Shown piece after piece: positions 1 to 10,446 of a stretch of DNA of 64,000 nucleotides. Both the position numbers and the translations under genes were made by a program. Under the pieces are notes generated by a model. That model was not told the origin of the DNA. It saw only the letters and a program-made list of their open reading frames with translations, and ran no database searches. Position 1 is the first letter of the stretch, and each line of letters opens with the position of its first letter. Source of the stretch: Mastigamoeba balamuthi (Eukaryota; Evosea; Mastigamoebida; Mastigamoebidae); NCBI GenBank assembly GCA_902651635.1, contig CACRSC010001917.1, positions 87,218 to 151,217 on the forward strand. Direction: 5' to 3'.

Positions 1-369
1 TTGTCCTCCGGTGCAGTGTAGTGTGGCCAACGGCCAATTTTGTGAATCTCGTGGATTCGTGGCTACACGTGTCGGTGCCTACTGAGGCCTGCGGGGACTG
101 CGTCGTTCGAGGGCTGACTCTTCTCTGTCAAAAGCCCCCTCTCTTCCCCGGTAGATTGCTCATTGCTGCCTTGGGTCCTGGTGCTTGAATCTCATCCCAC
201 AGCTTCGGGAGGGTCTCCCGGTGGACTTCCAGGAAGGCAGGAGCACAGGGACCCTCAGGGCGGGCTTCCTCGACCCAGCAGGGAGTCTACCGAAGATATG
301 TGGGATCTGTCCGAAATATCTGCAGATTCTTCAGCTCTTTTGTTGCAGCGCGGGGGGCAAGCAGCAGCG
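1..369. promoter_or_regulatory. Upstream region of LSm8
   Basis: No convincing coding exon is seen. The last 100 bases before the LSm8 start carry A/T-rich words (GATATG, AAATATC, AGATTC around 290-335) in a GC-rich setting, like those upstream of other genes here. Calling this a promoter is inference. Confidence 0.35.
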
Positions 370-889
370 ATGTCGCACCTCCTCGAGAGCTACGTCGAGA
401 GTGCGCGCACCCCCTCCTCCCCCACAGCACCCTCCCTGACCTCTTGCGCCCGCCCCTCGTGTGCTGTGCCGTGCGGTGCGCGTGCAGAGCGGATACAGAT
501 CGTGACCAACGACGGGCGGAACATGCTGGGCACGCTCAGGGGCTACGACCAGGCCGTCAACATCGTCCTCGACCACTGCGTCGAGCGCGTCTACTCCAGC
601 AAGGGCGTCGACAGCGTCACCCTCGGCCTCTACCTCATCCGCGGCGACGACATGTGCGCTGCCCCCCATCCCCCTCCTCTCCTCCCCCTCACTCCCTTCA
701 CTGTTGCTGTGCTGTCGCTGTTGCTGCCGAGCTGGGGGGTCCCCTCGCCCCCTGGCTGGTCGCCCTCGAGCGGTGCTCGTGCTCACTGGCTGGCGCAGAG
801 CGATTGTGGGGGAGGTGGACGAGGAGAGAGACAAGAAGATCGACCTGGCCAAGATCAGAGCAGAGCCCCTCAAGGCCGTCGAGCACTGA
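370..889 (+). CDS. LSM8: U6 snRNA-associated Sm-like protein LSm8
   Basis: LSm8 is the subunit that makes the LSm2-8 ring nuclear and U6 snRNA-specific, binding the U6 3' oligo-U tail for splicing. I read three exons: 370-400, 488-653 and 799-889, with GT-AG introns of 87 and 145 bp. Spliced, they give about 95 residues beginning MSHLLESYVEKRIQIV. The Sm1 motif (NDGRNMLGTL, GYDQAVNI) and Sm2 motif (GLYLIRGDD) are intact, and the C-terminus (VGEVDEE, IRAEPL) follows human LSm8 almost residue for residue. Length equals the family norm. Intron phases restore the frame exactly, so the model is firm. The next gene, a peptidase, converges on it from 800 bp away. Confidence 0.93.
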
Positions 890-1690
890 CCCACCGCCTC
901 CCTCACATTCCCCACTCCCTACCCCCCCTTCACACCCAGTGCACCGCACCGGAGGGCCAACGCCGACCGAGGCAACGCGAAACCGCCGCTTTGGCCGCAG
1001 GGCGTCTGGCGTCTGGTGTCTCGGGGTGTCTCTCCGGCCCCGCTCGGGCCAGGCCTGGCCACCTGCCCGCGCCGGGGCCAGCGTTGCCAACGCATAGCCG
1101 TGCACCAGTGTGCGGCGACCGCCGATGCGCCTGTCTCTTTGCTCGGATGCCGGGCCTGTGGGCTTATTCTGGCTGAGCTTGACCAGCCCCCGTCTGTGCC
1201 ATCCGCGGCCATCCCAGTGGCTCGCGGCTGCGCCCCGTCTCGTTCATCGTACGCCGGGCCTGCGGATAATCCGCGTCCCCTCGTATGGCACCCCCAGGGC
1301 TCTCGCCTGGCGGGCATCGCAGCCTTGCCAAGTGCAAATGCCCGGCGCCGACATGCGCGTCCATGGCGCCAGCCCGGTAGTCTGTGAGGTAAAGGGCGAG
1401 TGACTGGTGTGAATGTGGTTTTTCACCTGCAAGTGCTCTCGAGTGGCACAGAGACATAACTCCGTAACAGGTGGTTGTGTGGCAGCACGGACTGGAGCAC
1501 GAAAACCTACGAAATTTTACGGGCAAAACTGTTTAAGAGTATTGAAGAACTCATTATCGTATTTGTTGATGGGACATTTAGAGGATGGAGATATGCAGTG
1601 AAGGCTCTATGTCAAAGAGCTTTACTCTGTGGTATGCTAGATCGACGTATGCCCTTGGAAGCACTACGACTGGCCTTGCGCATGTAGACT
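890..1690. other. Intergenic, 800 bp between convergent genes
   Basis: Lies between the 3' ends of LSm8 and the peptidase gene. Short open frames exist on both strands but resemble nothing known and have no splice-consistent extension. It starts GC-rich and becomes A/T-richer after about 1400. I see no RNA gene or repeat. Confidence 0.4.
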
Positions 1691-3213
1691 TCAGGCTGAG
1701 GGGACCCTGCGATACCACTGCGGGGCAACACATTGGTTGTACTGGCATTCGTACCCGTAGTAGCAGTAGCCGCAGGACACCACGCCGCCACAGCCGTCGT
1801 TGGCAGTGCCACACTGCGAGCCCTGCGGGCACGCAGTCGAGGCATCGGCGGGGACACAGCTCGCAGGCCTCGCGCTGCCGCTTCCGCTGCTGCTGGAGTC
1901 GATCTGCTGGAGGTATGTCGCAGGGAACTGCGTGATGCCACAGCCCTCGGGGCCGCGCTTGATGTACATGAAGCCCTTGCTGGTCGACGCGTCGCCCGTG
2001 CCGGCCCAGCCCGTGGGCTGAACGCCCCACCAGTTGCCCCAGGAGTTCTTGATGATCCACGCGGGGATGCCGTCCACGGTCGTCCACCCCACCAGCACCA
2101 CCGCGTGGTCGACCTTGCTCTGGCACGTCCCGTCGCTGGTAGAGAGCACGCCGCTCGAGTACTCGCTCATCTGGGCGCCGCTGAGCGTGACGCCGATGGG
2201 GCCGTAGGTCATGACGGCGCTCATGATCTGCGACTCGTCGTCCCAGCCGACGGTGTTGTACGACACCACCTTGGCGACGCCGTTGTTGGCCTCCTGGCAG
2301 TTGCCGTTCTGCTCGGTGTAGGGGTACGCGCTCTCGAGCATCGCCCTGTGCTGCGTGAGGTAGTCGAAGGCCATCTGGAAGTTGCCGCCCTGGCACCCGG
2401 CGCCCTGCCCGTTCGAGTCCGTCCGCGCGCAGTCGACGAGCTGCTGCGTCGAGAACTGCTGCGTCTGCTGCGTCGTCCTCAGGTAAGTCGCCTCCAGCAC
2501 TCCCATCGACGCGAACGACCTGGCGGTAGTGCGCTTTCAGCAACGGGCAAGCTGCGGGTTTTAGGGCAACTGTTAACGCACCAGCAGGACCCGCACTGGC
2601 CCTGGCTGCGGACAGGGGTGACACTCGGTGCGAAGTACGTGTCAGGGATGTTCGCCCTCCTGAGGCGGGCGCTCTCCGAGAGGTTGCCGGCCTGGGGAAC
2701 GGGCCCGACAACGCCAGCGTGCAGCGCGGAGAACTCGTCGAGGGTCAGGTCGGAGAACCTGTTGATCGCGAACTTGGCGTGCCCCATGCTGTTGAGGCGC
2801 TGGATCCTCTCCACGCTCTGCTGGAACACAACGAACCTCGCCGCGTCTTGTGTGCGGAGGCCCCGACGAGACGATCGATGAGTCAGGGGTGCGGGCATCC
2901 GGTGTTCACGGAAGGATGCCGGAAATTACCTTCGGACACCGTGTACGACTTGCCGTACTTGCTCTTGAACCCGCTCTGTTGTCAGGGCACGTGGGAGCGC
3001 ACGGGGCGTGAGTAATGATGTGCGCTTGAGGAGCGGTGCGGGCTGAGCCACCGCTCATTGGTCTGTGGATTTCCGGCCCCCTCTGAAAAACACCAGCGCA
3101 TCTCCAGCGAAAAACTGGTGACATCCTGGGAGATTTGTTCGCACCCACTGGCAGCGGATGTCGCACGCCAGCCCCAGCGCAGCCAGGGCGATAACGATGC
3201 ACGCGGTCTTCAT
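1691..3213 (-). CDS. Papain-family (C1A, cathepsin L-like) cysteine peptidase preproprotein
   Basis: Secreted or lysosomal cysteine endopeptidase. Four exons on the minus strand: 3167-3213, 2930-2973, 2582-2846 and 1691-2519 (introns 193, 83 and 62 bp), giving 394 residues. Exon 1 encodes a signal peptide (MKTACIVIALAALGL). Exons 2-3 carry a short I29 propeptide with FAINRFSDLT. The catalytic Cys lies in GQCGSCWSFAS, which is assembled across the last intron; the His is in VDHAVVLVGW and the Asn in IIKNSWGNWWG. After the protease domain comes a Ser/Gly linker and a Cys-rich tail of about 45 residues containing NDGCGG and NQCV, unlike classical cathepsin L. The intron before exon 3 ends in AAG rather than CAG. 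Mature-domain assignment is firm; the tiny second exon is the least certain part. Confidence 0.9.
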
Positions 3214-5593
3214 GGTGCTGGTGGTAACGGCGGGTGTCGTTGACCTGCGGGTAACTTGAGAAACAAAAAAAGTGGTTGCCGTCGGCCCCCTTTTAACGGG
3301 CACCGATTTCTGGTGACGTCTCTGCGGTCTCGCTACTGGCTCTTGAAATGGCGGTTGTGCAGTGCCCCACCTTGCAGATCCGCCCGGTCCGACTGCAGCC
3401 CTTCAAAAAGTCTTGGACCGCAGCAGCAGCCCTCTCTGGCGTCTTCAGAGATCAGCAGGTCCTGGACCAATCGGCATTTGACAGGAGAAAAGACTCGGCG
3501 GGAGTGCAGGGAACTGAGGGGTCGGCACAGAGGGAAAAGGCAATTTTGGTGTGTTTGATGCCAAAAAAAAGTGGTGCTGTGGAGACGAGGTCGTCGGCCT
3601 GTCTCTGACTGAACTCACGGAAAACAGCGGCACATCTCTCGAGACCCCTCTTGGGGCTCATGCGAGCGCTGCTGCAGCGAGCACATTGCTCTTCTCTGCC
3701 ATCGAGAGCGCACGCGGGCAGGAGGGACCGGTCTGGCGGTTTGGCGGTTGTGAGGCACCGGAGGGTTGGAAGAGGTACAATGCTTTCTAGTTGGGGTGTG
3801 CGCAGCAGGCGCCGACGGGACCTCACGCCTGGTGCCCAAAGCGCGAGTGCAGCGCGCTGCCAAACAGCGCAGCGGGAATGGATGCCTGCGTGGCATTCCC
3901 ACCACCAGACCAATTACGCGGCGAAACGGTATTCAGTGAAAACCGCCTTGCCCCCTCTTTACGAGCGTGTCGAGGCATGATGGCACAGCAGATCCACTCG
4001 TTGGGCCGAGTGTGGGCACCGTCGGGTCGCGGCGAGCTTTTCGCTCTAGCAGCGTGGGGCCGACGAGAACTCTCATAACGAACCGCCTGACGATGGTGTT
4101 CGGACGAATTCTCAGCAGGAACAAGCTGTAAAGACGCACCCCACCCGAACTTCACAGTCTCGCTCAGTGCAGTGGAGAAGGGGCGGCCCAATCAGCCATG
4201 AGCCCGAAGGTCGCGCCGCGATGAGCCAGCAGAGGTGGGACGGAGATGGGGCCCAGTTCCACGGCATCCAGCTCTCCGGCGAAGATTTGGTAACCGCCCT
4301 CTTAATGTCGCCCCAGCCCAGCTGAGCGACCGCCGACATGGAAGAGCCATCCCACCGACAAGCTTACAGCTCAGCTATGTTGCCGAACCCCGCTGTGGTC
4401 ACGATCAGACGGAGCACGGGACGAAAAAGCCCCCTGGTGGTTATTAAGGTGGGCACGTTTCGATTGAGGGCAGTATTTTCTCTCTTTTTTTGTTTCCATA
4501 AGGAAGAAACTGCACTGCCGTACCTGAGTCAGCAATGGCTTTCCTTGTGCCGCCTTTTGAGGTCAAGAAGGTTAGTACTGGCGCTGGTTTTCCCAGGAAC
4601 ACACAGTAATTCCGGATTTAGGAGCCCCAGGAATCGCATTTTGCCCAATGCCAAAAGAAATCAGCATATTCATCTGTATGTTCGTCGTCCGGGTTCTGAT
4701 GAACCATCTGCTGTATTACAAGTAGTGACCACATGTGCTGGCCAATGGTCTCGATCTTGTCTTGCTGCCTTCGGTGCTCCTCCCTGTCCTGTCTGCTGAT
4801 GAATCTGCTGACCATCTCACACTTCTTGCCGGTTCAACGGCGCCTGCTACCAGAGAGCACCGCTTTTGTACTGCCGAGAGCTCGAACCAGTGGGACGCGC
4901 ACGCCTCGAAATACTGCCACGACCCTTAGAGGTTCATCTGAGGACCCGCCTCCAAGTACACTTCTCCACACGTTCGGGACATCCAGAATCACGCATTGCC
5001 AGGGCGTACGCACGAGGGAGGGGAAGACTGCCCAGCGAGGGCCTCGTCAAAATGACATTGTACGGATAATTTTGCCTCCAGTTGTGCCGCCGACAAGCTC
5101 CCCGGAGGTGGCGGCGGAGTTTGGGCATCGCATTAGGCCCCGAACGCGCACGCTCGCCTCCGATCGGCACTCCCGGAGGCACTGCGAGTACCACAGATCT
5201 TCCTCTCCAAGCTCAGAACCAACGGCAATCGTGCTCCTCGCGTACGGGTTGCTCGGGAAATTGCCGGAATGCGCTCGAAGACGAACCGCCGCAGCAGCCA
5301 GTTGTCAGCCACTCGTCCTGTTGCCCTTGAGGTGCGCGACGGCCCCCCCGCCTCGCCTTGGCAGGGATCGCGGGGCGCCCTAGCGGCACCGGAGCAGGCG
5401 GTGGCCTTTGTCGTCATTGTTGGTTTTCCGTAGAACCCGTAGAAGAAGCAGACCACGCGGTCACTTTACGCGTGACGTATCAGATGCGGGCAAACGACCT
5501 CGAAATAGACACCGAGCCCTCACTCTTACAATAGCACACACAGCACACAAGAAGGCGCGCAAGGCAGCAGCCAGAAGAGACACAGCAGAGACA
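3214..5593. other. Gene-poor 2.4 kb region
   Basis: Separates the peptidase (-) from the PLC-like gene (+), so it should contain both promoters. Many short frames overlap on both strands; none matches a family I recognise or joins across plausible introns. Composition is mixed, with A/T-richer patches near 4450-4700. It may hold decayed sequence, but I cannot identify it. Confidence 0.35.
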
Positions 5594-7432
5594 ATGGGTC
5601 AGGGCGGCAGGTTCATCCTGAAGAACCACACGGCGCACCGCTGGGTGCGCAGGTCGCAGCACGCGTACCAGATGGACATGAACTTCCCCGAGACGGTGAG
5701 CCCCGGCCAGGAGGTCAGCTGCTACACCGAGTACCACGAGACCATTTTCACGCACTGGGAGGACGACGCCTGCGAGGCCCTCTACCAGATCGAGGGCGGC
5801 GACTACACGTTCGAGGTCGCCTTCCGCCGCCCCAACAACAACCCTACCGTCACTGTCAACTTCAAGGCGCTGCGCACCGTCGTGCCGGCGCTCGGCCCCG
5901 GCGCGGGCTTCGACGTGGGCGGCTGGCAGCACGACGGCGAGATGCCCTTCACGCTCATGGGCGACTACGCACACGGGTTCGTGATCCCGTGCGGGTCTAG
6001 CTGGATGCAGGCGTTCTCGCACGTCGGCTGGGGCGAGCGCACGCTGCGCCAGCTCTGCATGCCCGCGTCGCACGATGCCGGCATGAGCCAGGTCGGCGGC
6101 GGGACGGCCTTCGGCAACGCCGCCAACTGCCAGACGCAGGTGCTGCCGATCCTGGGGCAGCTGGCCCTCGGGTCGCGGTACCTCGACATCAGGCCCATCA
6201 TCGGCGCCGGGGCCTATTGGACGGGCCACTACAGCTTCGTGTCGGACTTGATCGGCACTCAAGGCTGCCGCGGGCAGAAGATGGACTCGATCGTCGACGA
6301 CATCAACCGCTTCACTGCCACGTGCAAGGAGCTCGTCATCCTGCGCGTGTCGCACGACTGCAACACCGACGTGGGGCAGCCCAACTACCGCTCGTTCGAC
6401 GCGGCCGAGTGGGAGGGGCTGTTCCAGATCCTCGACCGCCTCAACTTCCTGGTCAAGGGGTCGGGCGCCCAGAACTTCTGCGAGCAGACGCTCAACTCAT
6501 ACATCGGGGGCGACAAGGCCGCCGTCCTCGTGCTCATCGACAGCTCGACGCCGCAGCTGTCGCCCGAGAGGGGGCTGTACCCGGGGTCGAGGTTCCCCGT
6601 GTACGACAACTACGCCAACACAGACGACTTTGCGAGGATGAAGGCGGACCAGATCGGCAAGATGAACAGCTGCGACAGCTACTTCCTGCTCTCGTGGACG
6701 CTGACGCAGCAGGGCGTTGGGGCCGTGATAGGCCTGCCTGTTCTAGCGCTGGCCAAGATCGCCAACAGCCATATCGGCGAGGTGCTGGGGTGCTGCAGCA
6801 GCGCCCACTACCCCAACATCTTCATCATCGACCGCCTCTGCAATGAGTCCCCGCTGCTCATGGACGCGGTCTTCGAGATCAACAACTTCGCCGTCAACAG
6901 CTCGAGGCCGCGGATGCTGGCCTGCGTGGCCGGCTCCACCACGAGCCTCGAGCAGCACGCGATGGCCGAGTACGGCACCCCTCCGGTTGCGATGTCGGCG
7001 CCCATGACGCTCGCCGTCTGCTCCGAGGGCGGACCGCAGGGCTCCGCCAGCTTCGCCGTCAACGGCAAGAAGATACCCGCGACGGACAGCCGCGGGCTCA
7101 ACGTGATCGTCTTCGACAACGCGGGGCGCGAGCTGACCCACGTGGCCTTCAACACGAGCGAGGACCCGAGTGCCTCGGACCACTTTGCCGCGCTCGTCGC
7201 GTGCCTGGCACGCGGGTCGATCGTGGCTGTCGCGGTCAGGGAGGACGCAGCCCGCAGCCTCTCCGAGGGCGCCAGGGCGGCCTGCGAGGCCCTGGGCAGC
7301 ACGCACGTCCGCAAGCTCGAGTCGGGCAGCAGCTGGGCGCTCGTCGGCATCAAGGGCGGTCCAGCACTGGCCGACGAGGTCTCGGGCTCTGCAGTCTCTG
7401 TCAACGTACAGACCGTCCCGCAGTCCCACTGA
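5594..7432 (+). CDS. PLC-like phosphodiesterase (PI-PLC X-domain type)
   Basis: Single exon, 612 residues from the ATG at 5594; the frame is open further upstream, but the protein-like sequence starts at MGQGGRFILKNHTAHRW. Residues ~1-100 form a beta-rich module of unknown name. From ~150 to ~510 there is a TIM-barrel phosphodiesterase resembling bacterial PI-PLC and eukaryotic PLC-X proteins: MPASHDAGM supplies the first catalytic His, RYLDIRP follows, and RVSHDC supplies a second His. The Ca-binding acidic cluster of metazoan PLC is not evident, so a Ca-independent phosphodiester cleavage of a lipid head group is likely but unproven. No signal peptide or membrane helix is clear. The C-terminal ~100 residues are unassigned. 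A decayed copy of its central part lies at 42118-42721. Confidence 0.8.
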   Translation: MGQGGRFILKNHTAHRWVRRSQHAYQMDMNFPETVSPGQEVSCYTEYHETIFTHWEDDACEALYQIEGGDYTFEVAFRRPNNNPTVTVNFKALRTVVPALGPGAGFDVGGWQHDGEMPFTLMGDYAHGFVIPCGSSWMQAFSHVGWGERTLRQLCMPASHDAGMSQVGGGTAFGNAANCQTQVLPILGQLALGSRYLDIRPIIGAGAYWTGHYSFVSDLIGTQGCRGQKMDSIVDDINRFTATCKELVILRVSHDCNTDVGQPNYRSFDAAEWEGLFQILDRLNFLVKGSGAQNFCEQTLNSYIGGDKAAVLVLIDSSTPQLSPERGLYPGSRFPVYDNYANTDDFARMKADQIGKMNSCDSYFLLSWTLTQQGVGAVIGLPVLALAKIANSHIGEVLGCCSSAHYPNIFIIDRLCNESPLLMDAVFEINNFAVNSSRPRMLACVAGSTTSLEQHAMAEYGTPPVAMSAPMTLAVCSEGGPQGSASFAVNGKKIPATDSRGLNVIVFDNAGRELTHVAFNTSEDPSASDHFAALVACLARGSIVAVAVREDAARSLSEGARAACEALGSTHVRKLESGSSWALVGIKGGPALADEVSGSAVSVNVQTVPQSH

Positions 7433-7778
7433 TGGGCCGCAGCTGAGCTGGATGTGAGGGGGTTCCATGTCCTCGATTTCTTTGGTAACACCACAACGCA
7501 ATGGAACTTACCTCTCTCAGCAGTCCGCCATTGAGTTGCCTGGCTGCTCGATGATGGTGGTCTCTACTCGGAACACCGAATAATGCTACGGGCAAAGTGC
7601 TCAGGCAATTGCAATCCCCCACCGTGTGCATTTGGGCAGCTTAGTTCGATGTTATGAGCACTTAGAACAGTTGCCGTGATGTATGCCATCACCAGACGTC
7701 GTTTGCAGCGCATTGAGCCCAGCCCTTGAATCACGGGGTGCGCTGGGAGATATCGAGACCCGCAGAGCACGTGGAGTG
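7433..7778. other. Intergenic 346 bp
   Basis: Between the PLC-like gene and the next small gene. Carries a GAGATATCGAG word at about 7746-7757, just before the following start codon. From about 7690 it is shared with the inverted duplicate near 36600. No coding signal seen. Confidence 0.35.
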
Positions 7779-8255
7779 ATGCAGGTGCAGTCGCACAACG
7801 TGGCGCAGGCCCGCGTGGCCGCCGTCTTCGACCCGCTGGACCCCGACGACGTGGACGCCCTCGCCACCGTGCAGGCATGGCCCACCCCCTCACTTCCAAC
7901 CCTCGAGACCCCCGCCTACCGTCTCGAGATTTCGTTTCTTTTCAGCGGCTCTTGCGGTTTTTGAAGAGAAAAACCGAACGCTTCAAAGAGCGCCGTGAGG
8001 GCGTACGTGCAGAGCCTGCCGTCCACAGCCGAGGCCGCAGCACCCGGGGCGGCAGAGGCTGCCGCAGCGCCGCCGCAGCACGAGAGGCGGTCGAGCGGGT
8101 TCGCGTCGATGCGCACACGCAGGCAGCGCCAGCACCAGCAGCAGCACCAGCAGCAGGCAGCAGCCACTGCCACGGCCAATGCCCACGCGAGGTCCAGCAG
8201 CGCCTCTCCTGGCGGGGCGGGGCCCACAGAGGCTGCGGGGCAGAAGCAGAGCTGA
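7779..8255 (+). CDS. Small Gln/Ala-rich protein, unknown function
   Basis: I do not recognise this protein. Two exons (7779-7868 and 7989-8255; 120-bp intron ending AAG) give 118 residues. The N-terminal 40 residues ([30 protein letters not shown]) look folded and acidic. The rest is low-complexity: Ala-rich, a basic segment (RTRRQRQ) and a short Gln tract. The same exon-intron structure is present in the inverted copy at 36087-36557, with most changes outside the conserved N-terminus, which supports the model. An ATG-like start further upstream (7683) is possible, but that stretch is not frame-conserved in the copy. It ends 216 bp before actin. Confidence 0.5.
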
Positions 8256-8471
8256 GCGCCATTTGAGGGGTCTCCCGGCCCTGAGCGTTGCCCGGAGGGA
8301 CCAGGAGGGGCCGTTCCGGAACCGCCGCCTTTATCGCGAAGATCCCGTTCGTGGAACCAGCAGGGGTCGACTAGCGGGCGAACCAAAACAACGGGGCACT
8401 TGTATTTCTCTTCTTCTTTCAACACAGCGGAGGCTCGTGAAAGCCACCACTCAGTAAAGCCACCCAAGAGA
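8256..8471 (+). promoter_or_regulatory. Actin 5' region, shared with second actin copy
   Basis: This 216-bp interval is almost identical to the reverse complement of 35873-36086 upstream of the second actin, more alike than the two actin coding regions are. It includes a CTTTATCGCGAAGATCCCG block near 8329-8347 and a pyrimidine run near 8400. It presumably holds the actin promoter and 5' leader. Confidence 0.5.
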
Positions 8472-9700
8472 ATGTCGGGTGAGGAGGTGCGCGCGATCGT
8501 GATCGACAACGGCTCGTACACGTGCAAGGCCGGGTTCAGTGACGACGACTACCCGCGCGCCGTGTTCCCGTCGAGCGTGGGCCGCCTGCGCAACACGGGC
8601 TTCATGTTGGGCCAGAAGGACACCTTCGTCGGCGACGAGGCCCGGGGCAGGCGCAACATCCTCACATTCAAGTACCCCGTTGAGCGCGGCATCATCACCA
8701 ACTGGGACGACATGGAAAAGATCTGGCACCAGTGCGTCTCTTTCGCGTTTTTCCCCATTGTTTGGACTGCGCTTTTAGTGCAGGGTTTCCAGCGGGTTTC
8801 GTATCGCTGAGCTGTTCTGTGCACACCGCCAGCACCTTCCACTATCAGCTGCGCGTGGCGCCCGAGGATCACCCGGTGCTGCTGACCGAGGCGCCGCTGA
8901 ACCCAAAGCCCAACCGCGAGAAGATGGCGCAGATCATGTTCGAGACGTTCAACACGCCGGCCCTTCTCGTCGCCAACCAGGCAGTGCTCGCGCTCTACTC
9001 CTCGGGCCGCACGACGGGCATCGTGGTCGACATGGGTGAAGGCGTCATGCACACGGTTCCGATCTACGAGGGCTACGCGCTGCCCCACGCGACCCTCCGT
9101 CTGGACCTGGGCGGCAGCCACCTGACCGGCCACCTCGCAAAGATCCTGGACGAGCGCGGCTACTCGTTCACGACGACGGCCGAGCGCGAGATCGTCCGCG
9201 ACATCAAGGAGAAGCTCTGCTATGTCGCCCATGACTTTGAGTGGGAGATGCAGACGGCCGCTATGTCCCCGGAGCTGGAGAAGAGCTACGAGCTGCCCGA
9301 CGGCCAGGTGATCACCATTGGCAACGAGCGCTTCCGCTGCCCCGAGGCCATGTTCCAGCCCTCGTTCCTGGGTATGGGGGATGCGGGCATCCACGAGATG
9401 GTGTACAACTCGATCATGAAGTGCGACGACTTCAGCATCCGCAAGGACTTCTACGGTAACATCGCGCTCTCAGGCGGCACGTCCATGTTCCCCGGCATCG
9501 CCGACCGCATGCAGAAGGAGATGACGGAGTTGGCCCCGGCCACGATGAACGTCAAGGTCATCGCGCCTCTGATGCGCAAGGACTCGGTCTGGTACGGCGG
9601 CTCGCTCTTCGCCTCGGAGTTGGCCTCCCCGCAGGCGTGGATCTCGAAGGAGGAATACGAGGAGTCGGGCCCCGCAATTGTCTCCAGTAGGAGCTTCTAA
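8472..9700 (+). CDS. Actin (divergent paralogue)
   Basis: Cytoskeletal ATPase forming microfilaments. Two exons, 8472-8731 and 8833-9700, with a 101-bp intron restoring [19 protein letters not shown]; 375 residues, the standard actin length. Actin signatures are clear: [63 protein letters not shown]. It is divergent for actin: the loop reads [14 protein letters not shown] and the C-terminus ends SSRSF instead of HRKCF. It could be a specialised isoform. A broken copy follows directly downstream, and a second actin lies inverted at 34637-35872. Confidence 0.95.
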
Positions 9701-9744
9701 GGCAGCTGCTCGTTTCTTGGGCCTGTTCAGTTGACAAGGTGCTG

Positions 9745-9761
9745 AGCCCCTCTGTGGGGCT
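9745..9761 (+). terminator. 3' hairpin after actin
   Basis: AGCCCC-TCTGT-GGGGCT can fold into a 6-bp stem about 45 bases after the stop. A related GGGGCT/AGCCCC hairpin follows the other two actin-like sequences here, each preceded by TGTTCAG. A role in 3' end formation is inference. Confidence 0.35.
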
Positions 9762-9778
9762 TAGGATGCTCTTCACAC

Positions 9779-10446
9779 ACCGGCAGGACCTTCGATGACG
9801 AGCTGCGTGTGGTGCCTGAGGATAACCCAGTGCTGCTGACTGAGGCACCAAGGACAACTGCGAGAAGATAACACAGATCAATTTCGAAACATTCAACACA
9901 CTGGCCATGGTGGTCGCCAACCAGGCAGTGCTCTCGTTCAATGCCTTGGGCCACATGATGGGCATCGTGCTTGACCTGGGTCATCATGCACATGGTCCCA
10001 ATCAACAAGGGCTTTTGTCTGCACCACGTGACTCTCCGTCTGGACATGGCTGGCTACGACCTCTGCTCAGCAGCAGTATGATCTATCACCATCGGCAACA
10101 AGCACTTCCACTGCACTGAGGCTTGTTCCAGCCCTCGTTCCTGGGCATCCACAAGAAGACATACAACTCGATCATGAAGTGCACTGCTGATATCTGCAAA
10201 AACCTCTACAGCAACATCGTGCTCTCGGGTGGCACGTTCATGTTCCCCGGCATCACCGACTGCATGCAGAAGGAGATGATGGAGCTGACCCCGGACACGG
10301 TCAAGGTCATCGCGCCCCCGGGGAACAACTACTCAGCCTGGGTCAGCGGCTCGATCCTTGCCTCGCTCTCTACCTTCCATGAGCTATGGATCACCATGAA
10401 GGAGTACGAGGAGTCGGGCCCGGCCATCATCCACGAGTGTTCTTAA
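9779..10446 (+). pseudogene. Actin pseudogene, truncated
   Basis: Downstream of the intact actin and in the same orientation. Homology begins exactly where actin exon 2 begins, so exon 1 is missing. The first part (to ~10070) matches the LRVAPEDHP to DLGG region with in-frame stops and small deletions. It then jumps across about 100 codons to the VITIGN region and continues ([46 protein letters not shown]) to a stop. A tandem duplicate that has decayed is the simplest reading. The 3' half (10123-10446) is still open and could be misread as a 107-residue gene. Confidence 0.85.

Noticed and set aside
1733-2881. 382-codon plus-strand open frame
   Set aside because: Antisense to the peptidase exons. 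Long antisense frames are common where G/C-ending codons dominate; no domain recognised.
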